Shown: in pieces, positions 1 through 5,542 of the stretch
Numbering within the stretch: position 1 is the stretch's first letter
Layout: every line of letters starts with the position of its first letter
Assembly: GCA_943326315.2 (NCBI GenBank)
Contig: CALPSU020000181.1
Location: forward strand, 1 to 5,591
Direction: 5' to 3'
Length of the DNA stretch: 5,591 bases
DNA from: Chryseobacterium gleum
GTDB taxonomy: Bacteria > Bacteroidota > Bacteroidia > Flavobacteriales_D > Crocinitomicaceae
The notes under the pieces: generated by a model
What the model was told of the DNA's origin: nothing
Database searches by the model: none
The model's input: the letters and a program-made list of their open reading frames with translations, nothing else
Translations under genes and position numbers: made by a program

Positions 1-210
1 AATCTTCATTCTAAGTGAATTTGATCATTGATGAGAAACGGACTCAAAATTCTCTATTCAAAAATTCAAAACACACGAAATAAGACCTTAAAACTCATGT
101 TTTTTCATTATTTTGAATGATTGCCTCTTTTTTATTTTATGATTTTAAGTGAATACTAAATCAAATTTTTTTCTAATTTTTGAATTCGTTACTGAATAAA
201 ATTCAAAATT
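1..210. other. AT-rich non-coding stretch
   Basis: No open frame here has a convincing start and length; all three plus-strand frames meet stops within the first 31 bases, so at most the last few codons of an upstream gene could be present. The stretch ends at the start of the membrane-protein gene. An 8-bp inverted repeat (178-185 with 201-208, TTTTGAAT/ATTCAAAA) ends two bases before the ATG at 211 and could fold over the start, but in such AT-rich DNA it may be chance. I see no tRNA, no convincing promoter and no attachment-site repeat. Confidence 0.5.
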
Positions 211-522
211 ATGAAAGACAAAATTGATAACATCTTGTTATTATTATTTCTTTTAGTATCTAATTTAACTTTTTCTCAAAAAATAACAATCTGTCTATTT
301 TGTTTTGCAATTGCTTTGGTTGGTTTTATGATCAAATTGCCACATGCATTCAGACATCCTGTTGACGATCAATTCCTTTATTTTCTTTTTTATTTTTGTA
401 CTGCGAAATTTTTGAATATTTTGTTCAAAATAGACACGCAGTTATTTTTATATTTTTTATTGTTTTTCGGAATTTTTACAACAGTTTTCAAACCGGTTTT
501 TTACTCATCGAATCCATGGTGA
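211..522 (+). CDS. Small multi-pass membrane protein, function unknown
   Basis: A 103-aa protein dominated by hydrophobic Leu/Phe/Ile stretches. Membrane segments are likely at about residues 8-20, 25-42, 54-72 and 76-93, with a polar HAFRHPVDDQ loop between the second and third. The N-terminus ends in SNLTFSQ, which resembles a flavobacterial signal peptide, so the first segment could be cleaved and leave three spans. No enzymatic motif is visible and I do not recognise the family. It runs towards the retron locus (convergent), so it is probably not part of the retron transcript. A 30-codon membrane peptide frame follows after 16 nt. The start at 211 is the first ATG in frame; no clear ribosome binding site is seen, as is usual in this phylum. 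The call as a real gene rests on ORF length and coherent membrane topology. Confidence 0.65.
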   Translation: MKDKIDNILLLLFLLVSNLTFSQKITICLFCFAIALVGFMIKLPHAFRHPVDDQFLYFLFYFCTAKFLNILFKIDTQLFLYFLLFFGIFTTVFKPVFYSSNPW

Positions 523-538
523 TTTTGATATATAAGAT

Positions 539-631
539 GTGAAATATAATTTAGTAGGATTAATACTATTTTATCTAATTTGTGCAGGAATTATAATGAC
601 TAAGTTCATTTACAAGAAACTTTTTAAGTAG
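539..631 (+). CDS. Possible 30-aa single-span membrane peptide
   Basis: A short frame with a GTG start and TAG stop encodes (M)KYNLVGLILFYLICAGIIM followed by a basic tail ending TKFIYKKLFK. That is a central hydrophobic helix of about 17 residues with Lys-rich ends, the layout of a small inner-membrane protein. It begins 16 nt after the larger membrane-protein gene, in a different frame, and ends 30 nt before the end of the convergent UVR gene. The GTG overlaps an ATG that is followed directly by a stop (ATGTGA), so initiation is uncertain. Small hydrophobic frames arise easily in AT-rich DNA, so this is tentative. Confidence 0.35.
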   Translation: MKYNLVGLILFYLICAGIIMTKFIYKKLFK

Positions 632-661
632 GGTGTTCAAGGTTAATTAAGTTATAATTTT

Positions 662-856
662 TTATTCTATAGTATTTTCTTCCTTAATCATTATTGTGTA
701 AATGAGCATGATTTCCCTAATAGAAATTATATAATCCCTCACTTTCGCTGCGTCTTCATACTTTTCAGCATCAACTAAGGTTTGTTTAAAACTTATTAAA
801 GTTTTAATTTTGGAACATAAAGTTGAAATTTCAATTTCTAATTCTTCCTTTGTCAT
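662..856 (-). CDS. Small UVR (UvrB/UvrC motif) protein, last gene of the retron locus
   Basis: A 64-aa, highly helical protein. Residues about 28-48 (VDAEKYEDAAKVRDYIISIRE) match the UVR motif pattern: acidic, aromatic-Glu-x-Ala-Ala, then a hydrophobic residue-Arg-Asp. UVR motifs mediate protein-protein contacts, classically UvrB with UvrC, and also occur in ClpC/McsA-type proteins. Nothing else of UvrB or UvrC is present. I chose the ATG at 856-854, which follows the RT stop by 19 nt. An in-frame ATG at 934 would add 26 residues but overlap the RT 3' end by 59 nt, and that extension lacks UVR-like character. The tight spacing after the RT suggests co-transcription and a role as retron accessory protein: an adaptor or regulator binding RT, msDNA or the DnaB-like ATPase. 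This role is inferred from position only. It is too small to be an obvious enzyme. Confidence 0.72.
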   Translation of the reverse strand: MTKEELEIEISTLCSKIKTLISFKQTLVDAEKYEDAAKVRDYIISIREIMLIYTIMIKEENTIE

Positions 857-875
857 TTTATTCGAAATTAAATGA

Positions 876-1976
876 TTATTCCCTTTTAAATATAGCTCTA
901 TATTCAGCATCCAATTTTCTAAATAAAAAATCATCTCCTCGAACTTGCTTCACGAAATTAATATGACCTCTTAGTTTATTTTTAAACTTCACCTTTAATT
1001 CAAGACTAGGTTCATCTTGTAATTTATAGTGCTTTTTAATTCCATTATCCAATCCATTTACTTTGCAATCATGTAAAATCGCGCGCAATAATTTAAGAGT
1101 TTTTCTATTGATATTCACTTGATCATTTACGATCAATCCTGTAACAATTTGCTTCCTATTCGATGATTTTATTCTAACTTTTTTCTCATTGATTTTAAAT
1201 CTATTACCTTCAATAATTGATCGAATTTGAACCGTTAAAGTCTCTGTAAATGAACAGTCTGAAGAAAAAGTTAAATCATCAGCATATCGCGAGTAGGTAA
1301 GCTTATTCTGATTACAAAACGAAACAAGCGCTTGATCTAATTCTAAACAAACAAAATTCGAAAGAACAGGAGAAGCTGGTGAACCAGTAGGTAAAAAACC
1401 TTTATAAGTACATAGAAAAGTAAGAGCTTTTGCTAAATTATCTGAATAATCAAAAAGATTAGATGAAAATAATTGAAGTATTCTGCTAGCTGAAATCGAA
1501 GAAAAAAAATCTTTCAAATCAACAGTTAAAACATATTTCGATTGAATATGTAATCTTGCATTTTCAATAATATTAAAAGCTGAATCATCCGTAACATCTT
1601 TAATTACAAATCCGTGAATATTTTTAGGTTTGAGTGTTAAATAATAATGCTGTAAATAAAAATTAATCTGACTTTGCACATATTTCAAATCTGAACCAGG
1701 AGCTTCAATATTTCTTTTACCACCTTTCTTTTTAGGAATTGAAAAACTTGAATAGTTCGGTTGATTGATTAATTCAGCCAGATTTTTAAGTGGTATTTTT
1801 AAAAATTTAGCAAAATGAATAGGGGAGTCGATTGCTAAAAATGGAGCGACTTTTTTTTCATTTAATGAATGAGATTTCTTGTAAATTGCACCAGCTTTAA
1901 AAGCTCCAAAATGCTTTTTTAGTAGAAGTACTTTATTTTCTCTCACAAAATAAATCAGGTTATTTTTTGTTTCCAT
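876..1976 (-). CDS. Retron reverse transcriptase
   Basis: A 366-aa RNA-directed DNA polymerase, the usual size for a stand-alone retron RT. It should copy the msd part of the adjacent RNA into branched msDNA, priming from a 2'-OH of that RNA. Visible in order: N-terminal helical region 1-75; RT1 region with KKKGGKRNIEAP at 82-93; the retron-type NAxxH motif (N139-H143); motif A with TVDLKDFFSSI (catalytic D153); motif B GFLPTGSPASPVLSN (193-207); motif C YADD (231-234, catalytic D233 and D234); the retron-typical VTG at 278-280 (QIVTGLIVN); and a thumb/template-binding C-terminus to 366. The catalytic triad is intact and there is no fused domain, intron maturase domain or frameshift. The ATG at 1976 is 9 nt from the 3' end of the a2 repeat, so the RNA and RT are physically coupled. 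The UVR gene follows after 19 nt. RT assignment is very secure; the exact retron clade cannot be fixed by eye. Confidence 0.97.
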   Translation of the reverse strand: METKNNLIYFVRENKVLLLKKHFGAFKAGAIYKKSHSLNEKKVAPFLAIDSPIHFAKFLKIPLKNLAELINQPNYSSFSIPKKKGGKRNIEAPGSDLKYVQSQINFYLQHYYLTLKPKNIHGFVIKDVTDDSAFNIIENARLHIQSKYVLTVDLKDFFSSISASRILQLFSSNLFDYSDNLAKALTFLCTYKGFLPTGSPASPVLSNFVCLELDQALVSFCNQNKLTYSRYADDLTFSSDCSFTETLTVQIRSIIEGNRFKINEKKVRIKSSNRKQIVTGLIVNDQVNINRKTLKLLRAILHDCKVNGLDNGIKKHYKLQDEPSLELKVKFKNKLRGHINFVKQVRGDDFLFRKLDAEYRAIFKRE

Positions 1977-1985
1977 AGTAAAAAA

Positions 1986-1997
1986 ATGAATCGTTGC
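1986..1997 (-). repeat. Retron a2 repeat (3' arm) running into a T tract
   Basis: GCAACGATTCAT on the minus strand, complement of a1. Reverse transcription is expected to start just inside it, near 1998. The arm runs straight into T residues (seven in a row, 1986-1980), then three bases, then the RT start codon at 1976. The RT ribosome-binding region therefore lies in or against the a1/a2 helix. Confidence 0.88.
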
Positions 1998-2025
1998 AAA
2001 TTATCTATATTTTTCAATTTTCCTA

Positions 2026-2069
2026 AGCGGAACGGAGTGAAGTCTGGAAAACCACCTCAACCTTCCGCT
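2026..2069 (-). ncRNA. msd hairpin (msDNA template)
   Basis: The RNA strand folds into one long interrupted hairpin. AGCGGAA (2069-2063) pairs with TTCCGCT (2032-2026). After a bulged G at 2033, GG (2062-2061) pairs with CC (2035-2034). After a small internal loop, TGAGGT (2059-2054) pairs with ACTTCA (2043-2038, one G-U). Then GG (2053-2052) pairs with CC (2047-2046), closing a four-base TTTT loop, with two bulged bases at 2045-2044. That gives 17 pairs in total. The complementary msDNA would carry the same hairpin with an AAAA loop, preceded by an unpaired AT-rich 5' tail of about 28 nt (1998-2025). Confidence 0.8.
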
Positions 2070-2127
2070 ATTTACTGGACTGCGGATCACAGCCTCAAGT
2101 CGTGGAATTCGACTCATAATTTTTATC

Positions 2128-2139
2128 GCAACGATTCAT
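2128..2139 (-). repeat. Retron a1 repeat (5' arm)
   Basis: ATGAATCGTTGC on the minus strand, perfectly complementary to the a2 arm at 1986-1997. It begins 11 nt after the stop codon of the DnaB-like gene. The base just inside the arm (2127) is a G and is the best candidate for the 2'-5' branch point. Pairing of a1 with a2 positions the RT-DNA start in known retrons. Confidence 0.88.
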
Positions 2140-2150
2140 CTTATAATTAA

Positions 2151-3218
2151 TTAAAATGGACTATCCTCTAATTCATCTAAACGGTCATCTGTAAATTTAA
2201 ATCCTTCAATAACATTTGTAGGAGAATTGTCACCCACATAATCGGAAATAAATGAAGTGGCCAAATTACACTCTAAATCAACAATCCCTATAGCACCCGT
2301 TCGATTTTTCTCGACCAATAACTGCATTCGATTTTCATTCGAACTACCATCTTCGTCTTGGCAAAAACCATAATACTCTGGACGATAAATAAATATCACT
2401 TTATCAGCATCTTGTTCAATCGCTCCACTTTCTCTTAAATCCGAAAGTATTGGGCGACGATCACCTCCACGCATCTCAACAGCTCTACTTAATTGACTTG
2501 AAGCTATTAAACAAACCTTTAACTCTTTCGCAATTCGTTTTAATTCACGACTGATATAACTTATTTCAAGCTCCCTTCGATTACCAAACTTTGTCGACGA
2601 CATTAATTGTATATAATCGATAAAAATAACTTTAATCCCTTTTTCATTTATCATTTTTTCACAATGAATCCTGAACTCATTAATTGAATTTGAACAACTC
2701 TCATTTATATAAAATTGATATTGATTAATTTTTTCTTCAGCTTGTCTCAAATTCAATAAATCCTTTTCATCCAATTGATTATTTCTGATTTTATCAGTTG
2801 TAATAGAAGTTAAATTAGAGATTACCCTTGAAGTTAAAGCACTTTCAGATAAGTCAAAAGAGAAAAATAAAACAGGATTATTTATTGAGATTCTAAGTGC
2901 TAAGTTTAGAAATAAGACCGTTTTACCCATTGCAGGTCGTCCACCAAATACAATGAATTCACCTAGTCCAAATCCAGAAATTAAGCGATCTAAATTTTCA
3001 TATCCCGAACTTATTTGATTGTCTAATTGATTATTATTTTCAATTATTTCTAGATTATGTTTAAAAACATCTTTTAACAGCTTGGAATCATCAACTTTTA
3101 CTTTTGCAGATAGATGCTCCGTAATTACCTTTTGAATTTCTATTAAGCAACTTTGCTCATCCATCTCCTTGTTTAGAAGTATTTTTTCAATCGATTCTGA
3201 TATTAATTTATCCATCAT
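2151..3218 (-). CDS. Short DnaB-type (RecA-fold) helicase/ATPase, candidate retron effector
   Basis: A 355-aa protein whose residues about 70-328 are a DnaB C-terminal helicase domain: GYENLDRLISGFG entry; Walker A GGRPAMGKT (92-100, K99/T100); Walker B VIFIDYIQLM (D201); SSQLSRAVEMRGGDRRP (from 240) running into SDLRESGAIEQDAD and IYRPEYYG, close to the chromosomal DnaB of Bacteroidota; and the KNR finger region (K304, R306). Replicative DnaB is usually about 450-520 aa with a full N-terminal domain. Here only about 70 residues precede the ATPase core, and these look like a degenerate linker. The segment that normally reads FSLEMS, with the catalytic glutamate, is FSFDLS (D122), a Glu-to-Asp change. 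An acidic tail (about 340-353) ends the protein. There are tandem start codons (MM); either may be used. The stop is 11 nt before retron repeat a1, on the same strand. It could be a retron effector, a host-derived DnaB paralogue, or a phage-type helicase remnant. The family call is secure; the retron role is inference. Confidence 0.92.
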   Translation of the reverse strand: MMDKLISESIEKILLNKEMDEQSCLIEIQKVITEHLSAKVKVDDSKLLKDVFKHNLEIIENNNQLDNQISSGYENLDRLISGFGLGEFIVFGGRPAMGKTVLFLNLALRISINNPVLFFSFDLSESALTSRVISNLTSITTDKIRNNQLDEKDLLNLRQAEEKINQYQFYINESCSNSINEFRIHCEKMINEKGIKVIFIDYIQLMSSTKFGNRRELEISYISRELKRIAKELKVCLIASSQLSRAVEMRGGDRRPILSDLRESGAIEQDADKVIFIYRPEYYGFCQDEDGSSNENRMQLLVEKNRTGAIGIVDLECNLATSFISDYVGDNSPTNVIEGFKFTDDRLDELEDSPF

Positions 3219-3242
3219 TATTCGCTATTAAATATTAAATAG

Positions 3243-3263
3243 AAGTAATCGATACAATTACTT
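3243..3263. promoter_or_regulatory. Inverted repeat upstream of the DnaB-like gene, possible operator
   Basis: AAGTAAT (3243-3249) and ATTACTT (3257-3263) form a perfect 7-bp inverted repeat with a 7-nt spacer, centred 35 nt before the start codon of the DnaB-like gene. This is the position and shape of a dimeric-regulator site or a leader hairpin. No DNA-binding regulator is encoded in the window, and chance occurrence is possible in DNA this AT-rich. Confidence 0.3.
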
Positions 3264-3400
3264 TTTACCTTGTATAATATCTATAACGATTAATGTTTTA
3301 GATTATAACAGAAAATAAAAAATAAAATTTAATAAAAACTTAAAAAATATTTCTTAATCCAAAAGTTTTATTATTTATTCGAGTTCAGCAATTAAAAAAT

Positions 3401-3426
3401 CGAATATGATTTTAATTTCATATTTG
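3401..3426. promoter_or_regulatory. Inverted repeat upstream of the 3456 gene, possible operator or hairpin
   Basis: CGAATATGA (3401-3409) and TCATATTTG (3418-3426) form a 9-bp inverted repeat with one G-T position and an 8-nt spacer. It ends 29 nt before the ATG at 3456 and just before the TATAATTG at 3440. Its arms differ from those of the repeat near the helicase gene, so a shared regulator is not suggested. Confidence 0.3.
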
Positions 3427-3455
3427 TTTAAAAATTTAGTATAATTGCATTAATT

Positions 3456-3767
3456 ATGATAAAGCCTTCTGTAAAAACAGATTTAATTCCTATTTCAAAA
3501 AAAGAAATACTTAAAACTATAGAAGTAAGAGAAATAACTGCATCTCAGTGGTATGATTTGAATTATCTTAGTTTTGATATATCAAAAGTTGAACAAGTTT
3601 CAGATTCTCAGTTATTAGAATTAACTTTTATTTCTAAATTAATAAATAATTGTGAAAGTAAATTGCTATTGCATTATTTATTATCAAAATTACAAAGACC
3701 TTATTCATATAATTTCAAAGAAATCTTTTTTGATGTTTTTACAGACAAATGGCGTTACTTTAAATAG
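3456..3767 (+). CDS. Hypothetical protein, 103 aa
   Basis: I do not recognise this protein. It is soluble in appearance, with no signal peptide or membrane span. The first third is mixed and charged (MIKPSVKTDLIPISKKEILK). The middle and C-terminal part is helical and leucine-rich (SDSQLLELTFISKLINN, then KLLLHYLLSKLQ). It ends in an aromatic-rich segment (FKEIFFDVFTDKWRYFK). No catalytic motif is visible. The start at 3456 is the first ATG in frame. The next gene on the same strand begins 51 nt later, so they may share a transcript. It is transcribed away from the retron, and nothing links it to that system except the shared upstream region. Confidence 0.7.
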   Translation: MIKPSVKTDLIPISKKEILKTIEVREITASQWYDLNYLSFDISKVEQVSDSQLLELTFISKLINNCESKLLLHYLLSKLQRPYSYNFKEIFFDVFTDKWRYFK

Positions 3768-3818
3768 TTTTATAATTATTTAATTTTATATATATAATTG
3801 AGTATAAAAATAAAAAAA

Positions 3819-4307
3819 ATGGAAGATTTAGAAGTTAAAAAGAATAAACGAAAAAAAACGTATATATTAATTTTGTTACTTTTTGTAGTTTCAGTTTTAA
3901 TAATTTTTTTTCAGCAACAATCTATAAACTCTGATGCAGAAAGATTTCAAAATTCATTAATTGAGCTAGAAGCTGAAATTAGTTTCATGAAAAAACAAAA
4001 TCATAATTTATTAGCTAATAATAAGTCATTATACCATAAAAAAGATTCATTGCAACGAAACTTGAGTTTTCTTTGGAAATATAAAACGTTAGTTAAAACT
4101 GCAAGATTACGAGATCAAATAGGCGAAGATTTATCTTTTAAATCTGGTGAAAGAGTTAGAATTAAAGCGGATTCATCAATTGTAGTTATAACCGATATTA
4201 TTGTTGGTGGAAATACCTATAATTATTACATAAAATACCTTGTTAAAACAAATAAAGGATTGACTATAGACGTTTCTCCGTTTGAAATTGAATTACTCAG
4301 AAAATAA
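3819..4307 (+). CDS. Membrane-anchored coiled-coil protein with a small C-terminal beta domain
   Basis: A 162-aa protein. A basic N-terminus (KKNKRKK) precedes one membrane helix at about residues 15-31. A long helical region follows at about 40-100, rich in Glu, Lys, Asn and Leu and likely to form a coiled coil. The last 55 residues (107-162, from FKSGERVRIKADSS to PFEIELLRK) look like a compact all-beta, SH3-like domain. The positive-inside rule suggests the coiled coil and C-terminal domain face the periplasm. I chose the ATG at 3819 over an in-frame TTG at 3798, because the extra seven codons are only an AT-rich Lys/Ile run. No enzyme motif is seen; a structural or scaffold role is a guess. 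The SIMPL gene follows after 25 nt, so the two may be co-transcribed. Confidence 0.72.
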   Translation: MEDLEVKKNKRKKTYILILLLFVVSVLIIFFQQQSINSDAERFQNSLIELEAEISFMKKQNHNLLANNKSLYHKKDSLQRNLSFLWKYKTLVKTARLRDQIGEDLSFKSGERVRIKADSSIVVITDIIVGGNTYNYYIKYLVKTNKGLTIDVSPFEIELLRK

Positions 4308-4332
4308 ATAACTAAATTTTAAAATACACTTT

Positions 4333-5064
4333 ATGAAAACATATGTAAATCAAATAATAATAGGTACTTCAATTGTATTTACTGCATTAATTTTAGGCAA
4401 TTCCTTTAAATCAAGAAATCAGCATGACAATACTATTTCAGTTACAGGTTTAGGTGAAAAAGAATTTGTATCAGATTTGATTGTCTGGAGTGGTAACTTT
4501 ACTAAAAAGAGCTTGAATTTAAAAGAAGCTTATTCAGATTTAAATTATGATAGAGAATTTATTAAAAAATATTTAATTTCTAAAGGTGTAAATTCTGCAA
4601 GTATTGTTTTTTCATCTATAACTATTAATAAAGAGTTTGATAATTATTACAATGAATCTAGAAATACAAACGAAGAAATTTTTACAGGTTATAAATTACA
4701 GCAAAATGTAGATATTGAATCTAATGAAGTTGATAAAATTGAAGCAATTTCAAGGCAAGTGAGCGAATTAATTAATTCAGGTGTTGAGTTTTATTCAAAT
4801 AATCCAGAATATTTTTACACAAAACTTTCTGTTTTAAAACTTCAGATGATTTCTGAAGCAACTAAAGACGCTTTAAAAAGAGCTGAAAAGATAGCTGAAA
4901 ATTCAGGGAGTGAGTTGGGCGAATTAAAGAAAGCAAATATGGGTGTATTTCAAATAATTGCACCTAATTCATCTGAAGATTATTCTTGGGGAGGATCTTT
5001 TAATACTTCTTCAAAAAGGAAAAAAGCAAATATAACTATGAAATTAGATTATGAAGTAGAGTAA
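4333..5064 (+). CDS. SIMPL domain (DUF541) exported protein
   Basis: A 243-aa protein with an N-terminal signal anchor at about residues 7-22, then a SIMPL/DUF541 domain covering most of the rest. Supporting features: the opening strand ISVTGLGEKEFVSDLIVWSG (35-54), equivalent to the family's 'V-x-G-x-G' entry; the helix with YDREFIKKYLISKGV (72-86); the GYKLQQNVDIE strand (119-129); and the conserved late helix DALKRAEKIAENSGSELGEL (179-198). Family members are secreted or periplasmic proteins that form ring-like oligomers. Their biochemical role is poorly defined, though the E. coli member YggE is linked to oxidative stress. The length is typical and nothing appears broken. It lies 25 nt after the coiled-coil membrane gene and 26 nt before the next gene, suggesting an operon with a cell-envelope theme. 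The ATG at 4333 directly gives a proper signal sequence. Confidence 0.9.
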   Translation: MKTYVNQIIIGTSIVFTALILGNSFKSRNQHDNTISVTGLGEKEFVSDLIVWSGNFTKKSLNLKEAYSDLNYDREFIKKYLISKGVNSASIVFSSITINKEFDNYYNESRNTNEEIFTGYKLQQNVDIESNEVDKIEAISRQVSELINSGVEFYSNNPEYFYTKLSVLKLQMISEATKDALKRAEKIAENSGSELGELKKANMGVFQIIAPNSSEDYSWGGSFNTSSKRKKANITMKLDYEVE

Positions 5065-5090
5065 TATTTTCTTTTTATGTATTTTTGAAG

Positions 5091-5528
5091 ATGTTTTATA
5101 TCAATCAACAACTACTACTTCATGGGAGTAAAGTTACTATTATTTGGAGTTTAAGTCCAGTAAAGGGTGTTTTAGTTTTATGGATACCTGTTAGTCGTTA
5201 TTTTTGGAAAAATTATTTCTTGGTTAAAAATGAAGGACGCTTTGAATTGATTTTTTCTGGAAAAAAATTTAATGCAAAAATTAAATCATATTCTTTAACA
5301 GGAATTAAAACAAATCTAGAAATAAATCAAGAAATTAATCTCGTTAACGTTCAAAATTTAGAACTTCGAAGACCGATTATAAATAGTTTTAAATATAGAG
5401 CTTTTATAAGTTCAAATATTGAAATTTCAGAAAGAAAATTAAATATTGGGGGGTATAATAATAAATTATTAAAATGTAATATTAAATCAAATTCAAATTT
5501 GATAAATATTAAAAATATAAACTATTAA
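5091..5528 (+). CDS. Hypothetical strand-rich protein, 145 aa
   Basis: I cannot name this family. The protein has alternating hydrophobic/polar stretches typical of beta strands (KVTIIWSLS, KGVLVLWIPV, GRFELIFSG, KFNAKIKSYSLTG, NLEINQEINLV), suggesting an immunoglobulin-like beta-sandwich over about residues 5-90. A low-complexity Asn/Lys/Ile-rich C-terminus follows and ends NSNLINIKNINY. No signal peptide or enzyme motif is seen. I start it at the ATG at 5091; an in-frame TTG at 5085 would add only two residues. It follows the SIMPL gene by 26 nt and precedes another start codon by 14 nt, so it is probably in the same transcript. Confidence 0.65.
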   Translation: MFYINQQLLLHGSKVTIIWSLSPVKGVLVLWIPVSRYFWKNYFLVKNEGRFELIFSGKKFNAKIKSYSLTGIKTNLEINQEINLVNVQNLELRRPIINSFKYRAFISSNIEISERKLNIGGYNNKLLKCNIKSNSNLINIKNINY

Positions 5529-5542
5529 AAATTCAAATTAAT

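Larger units (their letters stand above)
1986..2139 (-). ncRNA. Retron msr-msd non-coding RNA
   Basis: The 174-nt gap between the DnaB-like gene and the RT holds a retron RNA transcribed towards the RT. It is bounded by perfect 12-bp inverted repeats a1 (2139-2128) and a2 (1997-1986). In the RNA the stem can extend to 15 pairs, using one G-U and two A-U pairs beyond 2139. Just inside a1 is a G (2127), in the expected place of the branching guanosine. Two msr-like hairpins follow, each with a 5-bp stem and 7-nt loop (2114-2098 and 2094-2078), then the long msd hairpin (2069-2026). The 85 bases 2026-2110 are about 52% G+C (44 of 85) in otherwise very AT-rich DNA, as expected for a structured RNA. 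The predicted msDNA reads as the plus strand from about 1998 to about 2070, roughly 70 nt; its 3' end is uncertain. Boundaries are inferred from base pairing. Confidence 0.9.
3219..3455. promoter_or_regulatory. Divergent intergenic region between the retron locus and the plus-strand genes
   Basis: These 237 very AT-rich bases separate the start of the DnaB-like gene (minus) from the next plus-strand gene, so both promoters should lie here. I could not find a confident Bacteroidota-type promoter (TTTG upstream of TAnnTTTG at proper spacing) on either strand. A TATAATTG at 3440-3447 lies only 8 nt before the plus-strand ATG, and the nearest upstream TTTG (3423-3426) is just 13 nt away, shorter than expected. 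Two inverted repeats listed separately sit near the two starts. Confidence 0.5.

Noticed and set aside
523..661. Bidirectional terminator between the convergent genes
   Set aside because: No G+C-bearing hairpin followed by a T tract was found; only weak AT-rich self-complementarity such as TTAATTAA.
857..934. Longer version of the UVR protein starting at 934
   Set aside because: The extra 26 residues come from the out-of-frame 3' end of the RT gene and add no motif. The ATG at 856, after the RT stop, is the simpler start.
876..1976. RT belonging to a group II intron or a diversity-generating retroelement
   Set aside because: There is no maturase or endonuclease domain, no intron RNA ends and no template/variable repeat pair. 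NAxxH, VTG and the a1/a2-bounded RNA point to a retron.
2151..3218. The chromosomal replicative dnaB gene itself
   Set aside because: It is too short, lacks the usual N-terminal domain, has the FSFDLS change and sits directly against a retron RNA. A paralogue is more likely, though a genome check is needed to be certain.
3572..3587. Perfect 16-bp palindrome TTTTGATATATCAAAA
   Set aside because: It lies inside a coding region and is made almost only of A and T; one such palindrome is not surprising in a window of this composition.
3798..3818. TTG start for the coiled-coil protein
   Set aside because: It adds only a Lys/Ile run from AT-rich DNA; the ATG at 3819 gives a normal basic N-terminus before the membrane helix.
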